64,000 bases of DNA from Sediminicoccus rosea (GCF_033547095.1 NZ_CP137852.1:4551001-4615000), one strand, 5' to 3'; positions 51,760 through 62,429 are shown, numbered from the stretch's first letter. Made by a program: numbers and translations. The notes: generated by a model not told the origin, from the letters alone.

Positions 51760-52965
51760 TTAATCGGGCAGGATCAGCGCCCGCGCCGCGACCAGGGCCG
51801 CAATCGCCGCCTCGTCCAACCCCGCCTCGCGCAGCACCTCCCGCCCATGCTCACCCAGGCGCGGCGTGGGACGGCGCGGGATCTCGCCATGGGCGGAGAA
51901 ACGCACCGGCGCCGCCATCCGCGTCAGCGCGCCCTCGCTCGGGTGCTGCTCCGGCTGGAAGAAACCGCGCGCGTTGAGGTGCGGATCGGCACGCAGGCTG
52001 GGCAGGTCATGCACCGGGGCGCAGGGCAGGTCGGCCGCTTCCAGCAGCGCCAGCCATTCCGCCGTGCCCCGCGTGGCGAAGATGGTGGCAAGCTCGGCAT
52101 AGAGCTCATCGATGTGGCGCAGCCGCGTGGTGTGGTTCTTCAGGCGCGGGTCCTGCGTCATCCGCTCGGGCGTCCCGATGGCGGCGAAGAAGCGCTCCCA
52201 TTGCGCCTGGTTGTAGATCATCACGCCGATGAAGCCGTCCCGCGTCGCATAAGGCTTGCGGTCGGGGCTGATGAGGCGGGCATAGCCGCCCTGGTCGGTC
52301 GGCGGCTCGAAGCCGAGGCCGCCCATGTGGTCGCCCAGCACCATGCTGGCCATCACCTCGAACATCGGCACCTCCACCTCCTGCCCCAGGCCGGTGCGGC
52401 TGCGCTCCAGCAGAGCGGCGAGGATGCCCGAGAGCGCGTGCATGCCGCCCACGCGATCGGCCAACGCGAAGGGGGCATAGCGCGGCGCAGCGGCGCCTTG
52501 CGCCAGCGCCAGATGCGCGAGGCCGCCGATGCCCTGGATCAGGTCGTCATAGGCGGGCTTCTCCGCATAGGGGCCGTCCTGCCCGAAGCCGACCAGCGCG
52601 CAGAAGACGAGGCGCGGATCAGCCGCGCGCAGCGTCGCCGAATCGAGGCCGAGGCGCTGCAGTGCGCGCGGGCGGACATTGGTGATGACCACGTCGCAGG
52701 TGCGGGCCACGGCCAGCGCCGCATCCCGCGCGGCGGGCTGCTTCAGGTCCAGGCAGAGGCCGCGCTTGCCGCGGTTGAGCGTGAGGAAGATCGCCCCCAT
52801 GCCTGGGTTGCGCGCAGGCTCGGTGTGGCGCGTCACATCGCCCTCGGGCGCTTCCAGCTTGATGACCTCGGCGCCCATCTCGGCCAGGAGCTGCGTGGCG
52901 TAGGGGCCGAAGAGCACCGTCGTCATGTCGAGCACGCGGATGCCCGCGAGTGGTCCGGCGCCCAT
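51760..52965 (-). CDS. Class III CoA-transferase (CaiB/BaiF family)
   Basis: 401 residues. LAGIRVLDMTTVLFGPYATQLLAEMGAEVIKLE is the standard start, LDLKQPAARD and FCALVGFGQDGPYAEKPAYDDLIQG contain the catalytic Asp (YDD near 148) that forms the acyl anhydride. It moves CoA between carboxylic acids. GGGGGAG lies 6 nt before ATG 52965, which rules out the longer frame to 53067 that invades the divergent gene. It shares an 85-bp divergent gap with the hydroxyacid dehydrogenase. Confidence 0.92.
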   Translation of the reverse strand: MGAGPLAGIRVLDMTTVLFGPYATQLLAEMGAEVIKLEAPEGDVTRHTEPARNPGMGAIFLTLNRGKRGLCLDLKQPAARDAALAVARTCDVVITNVRPRALQRLGLDSATLRAADPRLVFCALVGFGQDGPYAEKPAYDDLIQGIGGLAHLALAQGAAAPRYAPFALADRVGGMHALSGILAALLERSRTGLGQEVEVPMFEVMASMVLGDHMGGLGFEPPTDQGGYARLISPDRKPYATRDGFIGVMIYNQAQWERFFAAIGTPERMTQDPRLKNHTTRLRHIDELYAELATIFATRGTAEWLALLEAADLPCAPVHDLPSLRADPHLNARGFFQPEQHPSEGALTRMAAPVRFSAHGEIPRRPTPRLGEHGREVLREAGLDEAAIAALVAARALILPD

Positions 52966-53050
52966 ATGCGTCTCCCCCTGTGTATCGGGAGGGCAGGCTA
53001 GCCAAGCGGCGCGGCTTGGGCGAGCCTGCGCCGCAAACGGGAGACCCAAG

Positions 53051-54097
53051 TTGCAAAGATTCCGCATCGGCTATGTCGGCTTCGTGCCGCACCCCAATTT
53101 CCTGGCGACCGCGGCGCAGGACCCGGCGCTGGAGATTGTCCATATCCCGCTGGAGGCCAGCACGGGCGAGCAGATCCAGGCGCTCTCCTCCTGCCATGGC
53201 TACTACGTCATGGCGGCACGCGATGAGCTGCCCCTGCCGCTGCATGTGCATGCCGAGCTGCTGGGCAAGCTGCCTAATCTGCTGATGGCCGCGAGCTACG
53301 GCGCGGGCTACGACCCCTGCAACCCGGAGGCCTGCACGGATGCGGGCGTGCTGCTGGTGAACCAGGCCGGCGGCAATGCGGAGGGTGTCGCGGAGCACGC
53401 TGTTGGCATGATGCTGGCCTGCCTGAAGCGCATGCCGGAGGCGCAGGCCTCCATGATCGCCGGCACGGCGCGCAACCGCGCGACGCTGCTGGGCCGGGAG
53501 CTGCGCGGCAAGGTGGTGGGCCTGGTGGGCTTCGGCCATGTGGGCCGGCGCGTGGCTGAGATCGTGAAGGCCGCCTTCGGTAACCGCGTCCTGGTCTGCG
53601 ACCCCTATCTGGACGCCGCCACCATCGCCGCGCATGGCGGCGAGAAGGTGGATTTCGGCACGCTGCTGGCCGAGGCCGACGTGGTCAGCATCCATTGCCC
53701 GCTGACGCCCGAGACGCGCGGCATGATCAATGCCGCGGCCTATGCCGCGATGAAGAAGGGCGTGATCTTCGTCACCACCGCGCGCGGCTCCATCCATGAC
53801 GAGGCGGCGCTGTTCGACGCGCTGGAATCGGGCCAAGTGGCGAGCGCGGGCCTGGATGTCTGGGAGGTGGAACCGCCGCCGGTGGACCACCCGCTGCTGC
53901 ACCACCGTGCCGTCATCGCGAGCCAGCACACGGCGGGTGTGACCGAGGAAAGCCGCGCGAACATCACGAAGATCGCCGCACTCGCCTTCTCCGAGCTGGC
54001 CGCCGGGCGCATGCCGCCGCGCATCGTGAACCCGGAGGTGAAGCCGCGCTTCATCGAGCGCTACACCGCGGCCTTCGGCAAGCCACCGATCGGGTAA
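53051..54097 (+). CDS. D-2-hydroxyacid dehydrogenase family protein
   Basis: 348 residues. NAD loop GKVVGLVGFGHVGRRVAEI near 152, CPLTPETRGMIN near 217, catalytic Arg in TTARGSIHDEAAL near 241, Glu in DVWEVEPPP near 267 and His in ASQHTAGVTEES near 290 (S-Q-H rather than the usual T-P-H). It should reduce a 2-oxo acid or oxidise a D-2-hydroxy acid, as in glycerate or phosphoglycerate dehydrogenases. Start is TTG 53051 with GGGAG 7 nt upstream; earlier residues overlap the divergent gene. Confidence 0.88.
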   Translation: MQRFRIGYVGFVPHPNFLATAAQDPALEIVHIPLEASTGEQIQALSSCHGYYVMAARDELPLPLHVHAELLGKLPNLLMAASYGAGYDPCNPEACTDAGVLLVNQAGGNAEGVAEHAVGMMLACLKRMPEAQASMIAGTARNRATLLGRELRGKVVGLVGFGHVGRRVAEIVKAAFGNRVLVCDPYLDAATIAAHGGEKVDFGTLLAEADVVSIHCPLTPETRGMINAAAYAAMKKGVIFVTTARGSIHDEAALFDALESGQVASAGLDVWEVEPPPVDHPLLHHRAVIASQHTAGVTEESRANITKIAALAFSELAAGRMPPRIVNPEVKPRFIERYTAAFGKPPIG

Positions 54098-54098
54098 C

Positions 54099-55172
54099 TC
54101 AGAAGGCGGGCGCGAGGCCGAGGCCGGGCCCGTCGGGCACCGCCATGAAGCCCTCGCGCACTGCCAGGGACTGGCCATAGGGGGGCGTTGCGAGGTCGGC
54201 GTAGTAGACCTCGATCGGCGCCTCCTGCTCCTGCGCGGCCAGCACATGCAGCGTGGCCAGCAGGCCCGGGCCGAAATAGGGCGAGTGCGGCACGAGGGTC
54301 ACGCCCGCCGCATGCGCCAGCCGTGCCACCTCCATCAGCCCGGTGACGCCGCCGATCTTGGTGACGCTGGGCTGCGCCACATCCAGCGCGCCGGCGGCAA
54401 AGAGCGCCGCGAAGTCCGTGGGGCTGCCGGCATTCTCGCCGCCCGCGATGGCGACGCCCGCCGCCGCGCGCACGCGGGCGATAGCGGGCGCATCCTCGGG
54501 CGGCCAGATCGGCTCCTCCACCCAGCGCACATTCATCCCCCGGACGGCCTGGCAGAAGGCGATGGCCTCGGCCTCGGTCGCCCAGGCGCAGTTGATGTCG
54601 AGCATGAGCGGGATCTGGGACGGAGCCGCATCGCGCGCCGCACGGATGCAGGCCAGGTCCACCTCATGCAGCTTGATCTGGCGGTAGCCCTCGGCCACCG
54701 CAGCCGCCGTGTTGCGGGCGACATCCTCCGGGACGCCGTAGCGCAGCAGGCTGGCATAGGCGGGCACGCGTGCCCGTCCCGCGCTGCCCAGCAGCGCGTG
54801 CAGCGGCTGGCCCGCCCGCTGCGCCGCCAGATCCCAGAGCGCGATGTCGAGGCCGGAGAGCGCGAAGGTGATGGGCCCATTGCGCCCGAAATTGTGGAAG
54901 CGCCGCGCCAGCATGCGCGTGAGGCCCGCGATGTCCGTCGCATCCTGGCCGAGGCAGGCGGGGGTGAGCAGGCGGTCCAGCGCGTCCTTCGTGGTCTCGA
55001 CCAGGTTGAAGCCGAAGCCCTCGCCCCAGCCCACGCGGCCATCCTCCGTCTCCACGCGGAGGATGAGCGTGTCCATGTCCTTGAGATGGAGGTTGCCGCC
55101 CACACCCGCGCTGCCCGCGCCATAGGTGAAGCTGCTCCGCTGGATGCGGCTTTCGATGCCGGTGATCTTCAT
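54099..55172 (-). CDS. Enolase-superfamily enzyme, mandelate racemase/muconate lactonising type
   Basis: 357 residues. Barrel residues can be read in order: K-x-H as IKLHEVD near 165 (in place of the K-x-K pair), metal ligands Asp in MLDINCAW near 195, Glu in WVEEPIWP near 221 and Glu in AGGENAGS near 247, then VPHSPYFGPG near 298 with the His base. This fits the mandelate-racemase subgroup acid-sugar dehydratases rather than muconate cycloisomerase. It ends the tctC-tctB-tctA operon, so the transported acid is probably its substrate. Confidence 0.85.
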   Translation of the reverse strand: MKITGIESRIQRSSFTYGAGSAGVGGNLHLKDMDTLILRVETEDGRVGWGEGFGFNLVETTKDALDRLLTPACLGQDATDIAGLTRMLARRFHNFGRNGPITFALSGLDIALWDLAAQRAGQPLHALLGSAGRARVPAYASLLRYGVPEDVARNTAAAVAEGYRQIKLHEVDLACIRAARDAAPSQIPLMLDINCAWATEAEAIAFCQAVRGMNVRWVEEPIWPPEDAPAIARVRAAAGVAIAGGENAGSPTDFAALFAAGALDVAQPSVTKIGGVTGLMEVARLAHAAGVTLVPHSPYFGPGLLATLHVLAAQEQEAPIEVYYADLATPPYGQSLAVREGFMAVPDGPGLGLAPAF

Positions 55173-55233
55173 GGCGTGTCCCCTGCCCCCGGGCCGATGC
55201 TGGCACCGGCGCGGGCGCGGGGCTACCCCGCCA

Positions 55234-56736
55234 TCAGGCGGGCTTCGGACTGCGGAAGCCAGCCATGAGCTTGCTGATGGCGGGGTAGAACATCAGAGTC
55301 AGCCCCGCCACCATGATGGTGCCGACCAGCCAGTTCGAGAAGAAGACGGCGAGCGAACCTTCACTGATCAGGAGCGCCTGGCGGAAGCTCTCCTCCGTGC
55401 GGTCCCCCAGCACCAGGGCGAGCACGAGCGGCGCCAACGGGTAGTCCAGCTTCTTCATCACATAGCCGATGACGCCGAAGATGAGCATCAGCACCACGTC
55501 GAACTCCGCGCTGTTCACCGTGTAGGCGCCGATGGCGCAGACCATGAGGATGATGGCGGCGATGATCGAGAAGGGCACGCGCAGGATCATCGCGAACCAG
55601 GGCACGGCTGCCAGCACGATGATGAGGCCCACGATGTTGCCCAGATACATCGAGGCGATCAGGCCCCAGACGAAATCCTTCTGTTCGACGAAGAGCATGG
55701 GCCCCGGCTGCAGCCCCCACATGATCAGGCCGCCCAGCAGCACGGCCGCGGTGGGCGAGCCCGGCACGCCAAGCGAGAGCATGGGCAGCAGGGCCGAGGT
55801 GCCGGCCGCATGCGCCGCCGTCTCGGGCGCGATGACGCCCTCGACGCGGCCCTTGCCGAAGCTCTCCTTGTCGGTCGCCATGCGGCGGGCCACGCCGTAG
55901 CTCATGAAGCTCGCCGGCGTGGCGCCGGCCGGAGTGACGCCCATCCAGCAGCCGATGACCGAGGAGCGGATGAACAGCCACCAGTGGCGCGGCAGCTCGG
56001 ACCAGGTCTTGAGCATGGTCCGAAGGGTGATCTTCGCGGACTGCCCTTTGAAGCGCAGCCCTTCCTCGATGGACTGGAAGATCTCGGAGAGGCCGAACAG
56101 ACCGATGACAACGACGAGGAAATCAATGCCGCGCATCAGCTCCATCGAGCCGAAGGTCATGCGCAGCTGGCCCGTCACGCCATCGAGGCCCACGCCCGCC
56201 AGCAGGAAGCCGAACATCATCGCGGCCAGCGCCTTGAAGGGCGACCCCTTGGACAGGCCGATGAAGCAGGCAAACGAAAGAAACATCACCGCGAAGAATT
56301 CGGGCGGGCCGAATTGCAGCGCGAATTGCGCGACGAGCGGCGCGACGAAGGTGATCATCAGCACGGCGATGAAGGCGCCGACGAAGCTGGAGGTGAAGGC
56401 CGCCACCAGCGCCTCGCCCGCGCGGCCCTGCTGCGCCATGGGGTAGCCGTCGAAGGTCGTGGCGACGGACCAGGGCTCGCCCGGGATGTTGAAGAGGATG
56501 GAGGTGATGGCCCCGCCGAAGAGTGCGCCCCAGTAGATGCAGGAGAGCAGGATGATGGCGCTGACCGGCGGCAGGGCGAAGGTCAGCGGCAGCAGGATGG
56601 CGATGCCGTTCGCGCCACCCAGGCCCGGCAGCACGCCGATCAGCACGCCGAGCACGATGCCGGCCACCATCAGGATGATGTTCTCCGGCTGCAGGGCAAC
56701 CGCGAAGCCCTGCATCAAGAGGCTGATTTCTTCCAT
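55234..56736 (-). CDS. tctA: TTT transporter large membrane subunit
   Basis: 500 residues with about 11-12 membrane segments. The TctA signature is present: GVLPGLGGANGIAILLPLTFALPPVSAII near 36, GGAITSILFNIPGEPWSVATTFDGYPMAQQG near 74, and the repeat-like second half MGVTPAGATPASFMSYGVA near 268 with LPMLSLGVPGSPTAAVLLGG near 315. It carries the binding-protein-delivered carboxylate across the inner membrane using an ion gradient. It is the only TctA in the window, serving possibly several of the orphan TctCs. Confidence 0.95.
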   Translation of the reverse strand: MEEISLLMQGFAVALQPENIILMVAGIVLGVLIGVLPGLGGANGIAILLPLTFALPPVSAIILLSCIYWGALFGGAITSILFNIPGEPWSVATTFDGYPMAQQGRAGEALVAAFTSSFVGAFIAVLMITFVAPLVAQFALQFGPPEFFAVMFLSFACFIGLSKGSPFKALAAMMFGFLLAGVGLDGVTGQLRMTFGSMELMRGIDFLVVVIGLFGLSEIFQSIEEGLRFKGQSAKITLRTMLKTWSELPRHWWLFIRSSVIGCWMGVTPAGATPASFMSYGVARRMATDKESFGKGRVEGVIAPETAAHAAGTSALLPMLSLGVPGSPTAAVLLGGLIMWGLQPGPMLFVEQKDFVWGLIASMYLGNIVGLIIVLAAVPWFAMILRVPFSIIAAIILMVCAIGAYTVNSAEFDVVLMLIFGVIGYVMKKLDYPLAPLVLALVLGDRTEESFRQALLISEGSLAVFFSNWLVGTIMVAGLTLMFYPAISKLMAGFRSPKPA

Positions 56737-56941
56737 CAGTGCGAACCCTTCAGCGCCGCCGGGCGCAGGAGTGCAGCATCAAGCGCCACCGCGACGGCGC
56801 GCGCGCCGGGGAGCCCCGATGCGGCTTTGCCGCATCGGGATGAGCTGAGTTTGGAGAGAACGAGGCCCGGTGGCCCCGCGAAGATTTCGGCGGCGGAAGG
56901 CCGCGCAGCCGGCATTCCGCCGGCGAAGGCTTCGTGGGGAG
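56737..56941 (-). promoter_or_regulatory. 205-bp structured gap between tctB and tctA
   Basis: Three inverted repeats lie here. Perfect 11-bp arms CCCGATGCGGC / GCCGCATCGGG with loop TTT (56815-56839); GCCGGC-ATTCC-GCCGGC (56908-56924), 18 bp after the tctB stop; and a 14-bp palindrome CGGCGCGCGCGCCG (56795-56808). A gap this long is unusual inside a tct operon, where genes normally abut. It may end or stabilise part of the transcript and so adjust TctC/TctB against TctA, or contain a separate tctA promoter. Confidence 0.5.
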
Positions 56942-57472
56942 CTAGTAGCCCAGATAGGTTTCGAGCGGGCCCTTGGGCAGGGCGACGAGGAACCACAGCT
57001 CGAAGATCGCGAAGGCCACGCCCGCCGCCAGTGCGCCCGAGGGGAGGGAAACGACGGAGCGGAACTCGCCGAAGCGGATCATGAAGAAGGCGATCAGCAG
57101 CGCGGAGCTGACATAGATCCCGGCGAAGGGAATCACGGCCACATAGACCGCCGTCGGCACCAGCACGGAAGCGACCATCCGCAGCTGCGGCCAGGTGGCG
57201 AAGAGCGCGCCTTCGGCCTTGGCACCGGGCTTCAGCGCCATGGCGAGGTTCACCAGGCTGGCACCAACAAGGATGAGGCCGAGCCAGAAGGGGAAGTAGC
57301 CCGATTGCGGCCCGTCGCCAGCCCAGCCCGCGCCGATCCGCAGGCTGTCCATGATGGCGATGCCACCCACGGCCATGAGGATGACGGCGGTGCCGATCTC
57401 CATGCCCTTCATGCTGGGGCCGCGCTCGGCGGCCGCTTCAACCAGGGTGTCGTTTCCGGTGGTGACGCTCAT
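56942..57472 (-). CDS. tctB: TTT transporter small membrane subunit
   Basis: 176 residues with four membrane segments (about 23-42, 58-80, 98-120, 122-165). GPQSGYFPFWLGLILVGASLVNLAMA near 54 is the family's signature region (G-P-x-x-F/Y-P). Partner of TctA. Its start lies 4 bp after the tctC stop. Confidence 0.92.
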   Translation of the reverse strand: MSVTTGNDTLVEAAAERGPSMKGMEIGTAVILMAVGGIAIMDSLRIGAGWAGDGPQSGYFPFWLGLILVGASLVNLAMALKPGAKAEGALFATWPQLRMVASVLVPTAVYVAVIPFAGIYVSSALLIAFFMIRFGEFRSVVSLPSGALAAGVAFAIFELWFLVALPKGPLETYLGY

Positions 57473-57476
57473 GGGT

Positions 57477-58475
57477 TCAGCCTCCAGTGGCCAGGAAGCC
57501 AGCTTCCTGCATCAGGGAACGGTGACGCGCCTCCTCGCGCGTCAGCCACTCGACGAAGGGCGCGCCCGTCATCGTCGTGGTGTTGAAGGCGCCATTGGCC
57601 ATCAGGTCGCGCCATTCGGGCGTCTGCGTCACGCGGTTCAGCAGCTCGGTGTAGAAGGCGACCTGAGGCGCGGTGATGCCGGGCGCGGCGAAGACGCCAC
57701 GCAGCATCAGGTATTCGACGTCGAGCCCCGCCTCCTTGCAGGTGGGGATGTCCTGCCAGCCCATCGTGTCGGTGATGCGGCCCTCGCCCGGCAGGCGGCG
57801 CGTATCGAAGACGCAGAGCGGGCGCAGCGTGCCCGCGCGCCAATGGGTCACCGCCTCGATCGGGTTGTTCACCGTGGCCTGGATATGGCCGCCGACGAGC
57901 TGCGTCGCCACCTCGCCGCCGCCGCGGAAGGGCACGTAGATGAACTCCGTGCCCATGGCGCGCTGCATGGCGACGGTGATGATCTGGTCTTCCTGCTTGG
58001 AGCCGGTGCCGCCGATGCGGATGCGCCCGGCCTTCGCGGCCTCCACGAATTGCTGGAGGTTCTGCCAGGGCGACGAAGCGTTCACCCAGAGCACGAATTC
58101 GTCCAGCGCCATCATCTTCACCGGCGTCAGGTCTCGCCAGGAGAAGGGGATGCCCGTGGACATCGGCGTGGTGAAGAGGTTGGAGAGGCTGATGATCAGC
58201 AGATGCGGGTTGCCGCGCGCGTTGCGGGCCTCGAGGAAGCCCTCGGCGCCGGCGCCGCCCGCCTTGTTCACCACCATCATCGGCTGGCGCATCAGGCTGT
58301 GCTTGGTGATGATGCCCTGGATGATGCGGGCCATCTGATCGGCGCCGCCGCCGGTGCCGGCGGGGACGATGAACTGCACGGGGCGCTGCGGCTCCCAGGC
58401 GCGCTGCGCCTGCGCGGCGCCGGAGACCGCAAGACCGGCCCCGATCATCGGCAATTGGCGACGACTGAGCATCAT
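57477..58475 (-). CDS. tctC: TctC binding protein of the complete TTT operon
   Basis: 332 residues from ATG 58475 (preceded at 9 nt by GGAGG); the frame two codons longer begins with TTG. Signal segment MMLSRRQLPMIGAGLAVSG has a twin-arginine look. Ligand loops VQFIVPAGTGGGADQMA and [16 protein letters not shown] differ from the canonical R-P-G-A-G (K-A-G-G-A-G here). Also IYVPFRGGGEVATQLVGG. Position first in tctC-tctB-tctA-dehydratase. Confidence 0.93.
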   Translation of the reverse strand: MMLSRRQLPMIGAGLAVSGAAQAQRAWEPQRPVQFIVPAGTGGGADQMARIIQGIITKHSLMRQPMMVVNKAGGAGAEGFLEARNARGNPHLLIISLSNLFTTPMSTGIPFSWRDLTPVKMMALDEFVLWVNASSPWQNLQQFVEAAKAGRIRIGGTGSKQEDQIITVAMQRAMGTEFIYVPFRGGGEVATQLVGGHIQATVNNPIEAVTHWRAGTLRPLCVFDTRRLPGEGRITDTMGWQDIPTCKEAGLDVEYLMLRGVFAAPGITAPQVAFYTELLNRVTQTPEWRDLMANGAFNTTTMTGAPFVEWLTREEARHRSLMQEAGFLATGG

Positions 58476-58507
58476 GGGCAAGGGCCTCCTATGGCGTGAA
58501 CCGTGCC

Positions 58508-58602
58508 TGTAAATGCCCTTTACAAAGCCGCTTGGAACCCCTCTCGTTCCGTAAAGGAGTCAATTGGCTGTGAAGCGATGAAAAGCTTGCAAAGCCGCTT
58601 GG
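58508..58602. promoter_or_regulatory. Operator-like palindrome and direct repeats in divergent promoter
   Basis: TGTAAA-TGCCC-TTTACA (58508-58524) is a perfect 6-5-6 inverted repeat. CAAAGCCGCTTGG occurs twice (58523-58535 and 58590-58602), each centred on the palindrome AAGCCGCTT, 67 bp apart start to start. All lie in the 191-bp gap between tctC (minus) and the acyl-CoA synthetase (plus), so one regulator could control both sides; the spacing would suit looping. Confidence 0.6.
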
Positions 58603-58666
58603 CAGCCTTCCGCTTCCGCGCGATGCCGCGCTTCATTGGGTCCGTGTTCCAGGAGAACTGCGTTTC

Positions 58667-60180
<1,514 letters not shown>

Positions 60181-60181
<1 letters not shown>

Positions 60182-61155
60182 TGAAGATCTGCGTGTTTGG
60201 CGCCGGCGCCATTGGCGGGCTGATGGCGGCGAAGATGGCGGCGGCAGAATCGGCCGAGGTCACGATCATCGCGCGCGGGCCGCATCTGGCTGCGATGCAG
60301 AAGAACGGCCTGAAGCTGATCAGCGAGGGGCAGGAGACGATCGTGTATCCGCGCTGCGTCGCCACCGCGGAGGAGGCGGGCGTGCAGGATGCGGTGATCG
60401 TCACGCTGAAGGCGCATTCGCTGGCGGGTGCGGCCAAGCAGATGCAGCCGCTGCTGGGGCCCGAGACCTCCATCGTCTCGGCCGTGAACGGCATCCCCTG
60501 GTGGTATTTCCATAAGATCGGCGGCCAGTATGAAGGCCGGCGCGTGGAGAGCGTGGATGCGGGCGGCGAGGTCTCGGCGCTGCTGGCGCCGGAGCGCGCC
60601 ATCGGCTGCATCGTCTACCCGGCGGCGGATGTGCCGGAGCCCGGCGTGATCGAGCACACCTATGGCGACCGCTTCACGCTGGGCGAGCCGAGTGGCGAGC
60701 GCACGCCACGCGTGGAGGCGGTGGCCAAGGCGCTGGTGGCGGCGGGGTTCAAGGCGCCGGTGCGGCCCAAGATCCGCGATGAGATCTGGGTGAAGCTCTG
60801 GGGCAATCTCGCCTTCAACCCGATCTCGGCGCTCACGGTGAATACGCTGGACCAGCTGACGGGTGATCCCGGCCAGCGCGAGGTGGCGCGGAACATGATG
60901 CTGGAGGCGCAGGCGATCGGCGAGGCGCTGGGCGTGCGATTCGCGATCGACGTGGACAAGCGCATCGCTGGCGCGGCGGAAGTGGGCGCGCATCGCACTT
61001 CGATGCTGCAGGACCTGGAGCGCGGCCGCCCGATGGAGATCGAGGCGCTCTTGGGCGTGATCGTGGAATTCGCGGAATTGACCGGTTTGCCAGCGCCCAC
61101 CTGTCGCACCGTTCTGGCGCTCGTGCGCGCCCGCGCCCGCGCAGCCGGGCTCTGA
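60181..61155 (+). CDS. 2-dehydropantoate 2-reductase family protein
   Basis: 324 residues; ATG shares one base with the stop of the acyl-CoA synthetase (TGATG). NADPH loop CVFGAGAIGGLMAAKMA at 4-20, VTLKAHS with the conserved Lys near 78, the catalytic Lys in IWVKLWGNLAFNPISALT near 203 and HRTSMLQDLERGRP near 276. PanE reduces ketopantoate in CoA synthesis, but paralogues coupled to CoA-ligases often act on other 2-oxo acids, so I do not assign panE. It ends before two terminator hairpins. Confidence 0.85.
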
Positions 61156-61164
61156 GATCAGGGG

Positions 61165-61209
61165 GCCGGGGCCTCACGGCCCCGGCAGGTCCAGGGCAGC
61201 GCCCTGGAC
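61165..61209. terminator. Double terminator between convergent genes
   Basis: GCCGGGGCC-TCAC-GGCCCCGGC (61165-61186) and GTCCAGGGC-AGC-GCCCTGGAC (61189-61209), both perfect 9-bp stems; the second is followed by GTTCCTTTAC on the plus strand. They end the plus-strand reductase gene and can also end dnaJ from the other side. Confidence 0.75.
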
Positions 61210-61215
61210 GTTCCT

Positions 61216-62349
61216 TTACCGACCCAGCCCGTCCCAGAACTCCTTCACCTTCGCGAAGAAGCCCTCGCTTTCCGGGCTGCTCTTGCCACCCTGCACCGCC
61301 TCGGCCTCGAAGGCCTCAAGCAGCTCGCGCTGCTTGGCGGTGAGGTTCTGCGGCGTCTCGACGACGACCTGGACATACATGTCACCGCGGGCGGGGTTGC
61401 GCAGCACGGAGAAGCCCTTGCCGCGCAGGCGGAAATTGTCGCCCGTCTGGGTGCCGGCCGGGATCTTCACGGCTGAGCGGCCGCCATCAATGGAGGGCAC
61501 CTCCACGCTCGCGCCAAGTGCGGCCTGCGTCATCCGCAGGGGCACACGGACCATGATGTTGGGCCCCTCGCGCTGGAAGATCGGGTGCGGCTTTACGCCG
61601 ATATCCACGTAGAGATCGCCTGCCGGCGCACCGCGCAGCCCGGCCTCGCCCTCGCCGGTCAGGCGGATGCGGGTGCCGTCCTCGACGCCGGCCGGGATGG
61701 TCACGTTCAGCGTCCGGTCGCGCTGCACGCGGCCCGAACCCGAGCAGACCTTGCAGGGGTTCTTGATGATCTTGCCCGAGCCCGAGCAGGTGGGGCAGGT
61801 GCGCTCGATCAGGAAGAAGCCCTGCTGCGCGCGGATCTTGCCCGAACCGCGGCAGGTGCCGCAGGTGGTGGCGGACGCGCTGCCGCCCTCGGCGCCCGAA
61901 CCGTTGCAAGCCTCGCAGGAGACACTGCTGGGCACGCGGATGGTCTTCTTCGTGCCGGCGAAGGCCTCTTCCAGGGTAATCTGGACTTCCTGGCGGAGAT
62001 CGGCGCCGCGACCGGTCGCCTGGCGGCCGCCGCGCCCGCCGAAGCGGCCGAACATTTCCTCAAAGATGTCCTCGAAGCCGCCGCCGCCGAAGGGATTCCC
62101 GCCGCCCCCACCGCCGCCGCCGCCCTCGAAGGCGGCGTGGCCGAAGCGGTCATAGGCGGCGCGCTTGTCGCCATCCTTCAGCACCTCGTAGGCCTCGTTC
62201 ACCTCCTTGAAGCGGGCCTCCGCCTTCGCATCCCCCTGGTTGCGGTCGGGATGGAACTGCATCGCGAGCTTGCGATAGGCCTTCTTGAGCTCGTCCTCGG
62301 AGGCGTCCCGGCTGACGCCGAGCACTTCATAATAATCGCGCTTGGCCAT
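61216..62349 (-). CDS. dnaJ: Chaperone DnaJ
   Basis: 377 residues. J domain 1-70 with [11 protein letters not shown] (H-P-D), a Gly/Phe-rich linker with a run of nine Gly, four zinc repeats C-x-x-C-x-G-x-G ([32 protein letters not shown]) and the C-terminal substrate domains. It activates DnaK ATP hydrolysis and delivers clients. AGGAG lies 5 nt before ATG 62349; two codons upstream a GTG is in frame but less well placed. 80 bp after dnaK. Confidence 0.97.
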   Translation of the reverse strand: MAKRDYYEVLGVSRDASEDELKKAYRKLAMQFHPDRNQGDAKAEARFKEVNEAYEVLKDGDKRAAYDRFGHAAFEGGGGGGGGGNPFGGGGFEDIFEEMFGRFGGRGGRQATGRGADLRQEVQITLEEAFAGTKKTIRVPSSVSCEACNGSGAEGGSASATTCGTCRGSGKIRAQQGFFLIERTCPTCSGSGKIIKNPCKVCSGSGRVQRDRTLNVTIPAGVEDGTRIRLTGEGEAGLRGAPAGDLYVDIGVKPHPIFQREGPNIMVRVPLRMTQAALGASVEVPSIDGGRSAVKIPAGTQTGDNFRLRGKGFSVLRNPARGDMYVQVVVETPQNLTAKQRELLEAFEAEAVQGGKSSPESEGFFAKVKEFWDGLGR

Positions 62350-62376
62350 GGTCACTCCTGGGCGGAATTACAGAGA

Positions 62377-62402
62377 CGCCCGGGCCATCACTGACCCGGG
62401 CG
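62377..62402 (-). promoter_or_regulatory. Hairpin between dnaK and dnaJ
   Basis: Eight-bp arms CGCCCGGG / CCCGGGCG with a 10-nt loop; on the mRNA strand one more G-U pair is possible. No T-run. Probably limits read-through or stabilises the upstream dnaK message, keeping DnaJ below DnaK. Confidence 0.5.
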
Positions 62403-62429
62403 CTGGAAGCCATCGGACTGAGGCGATGC

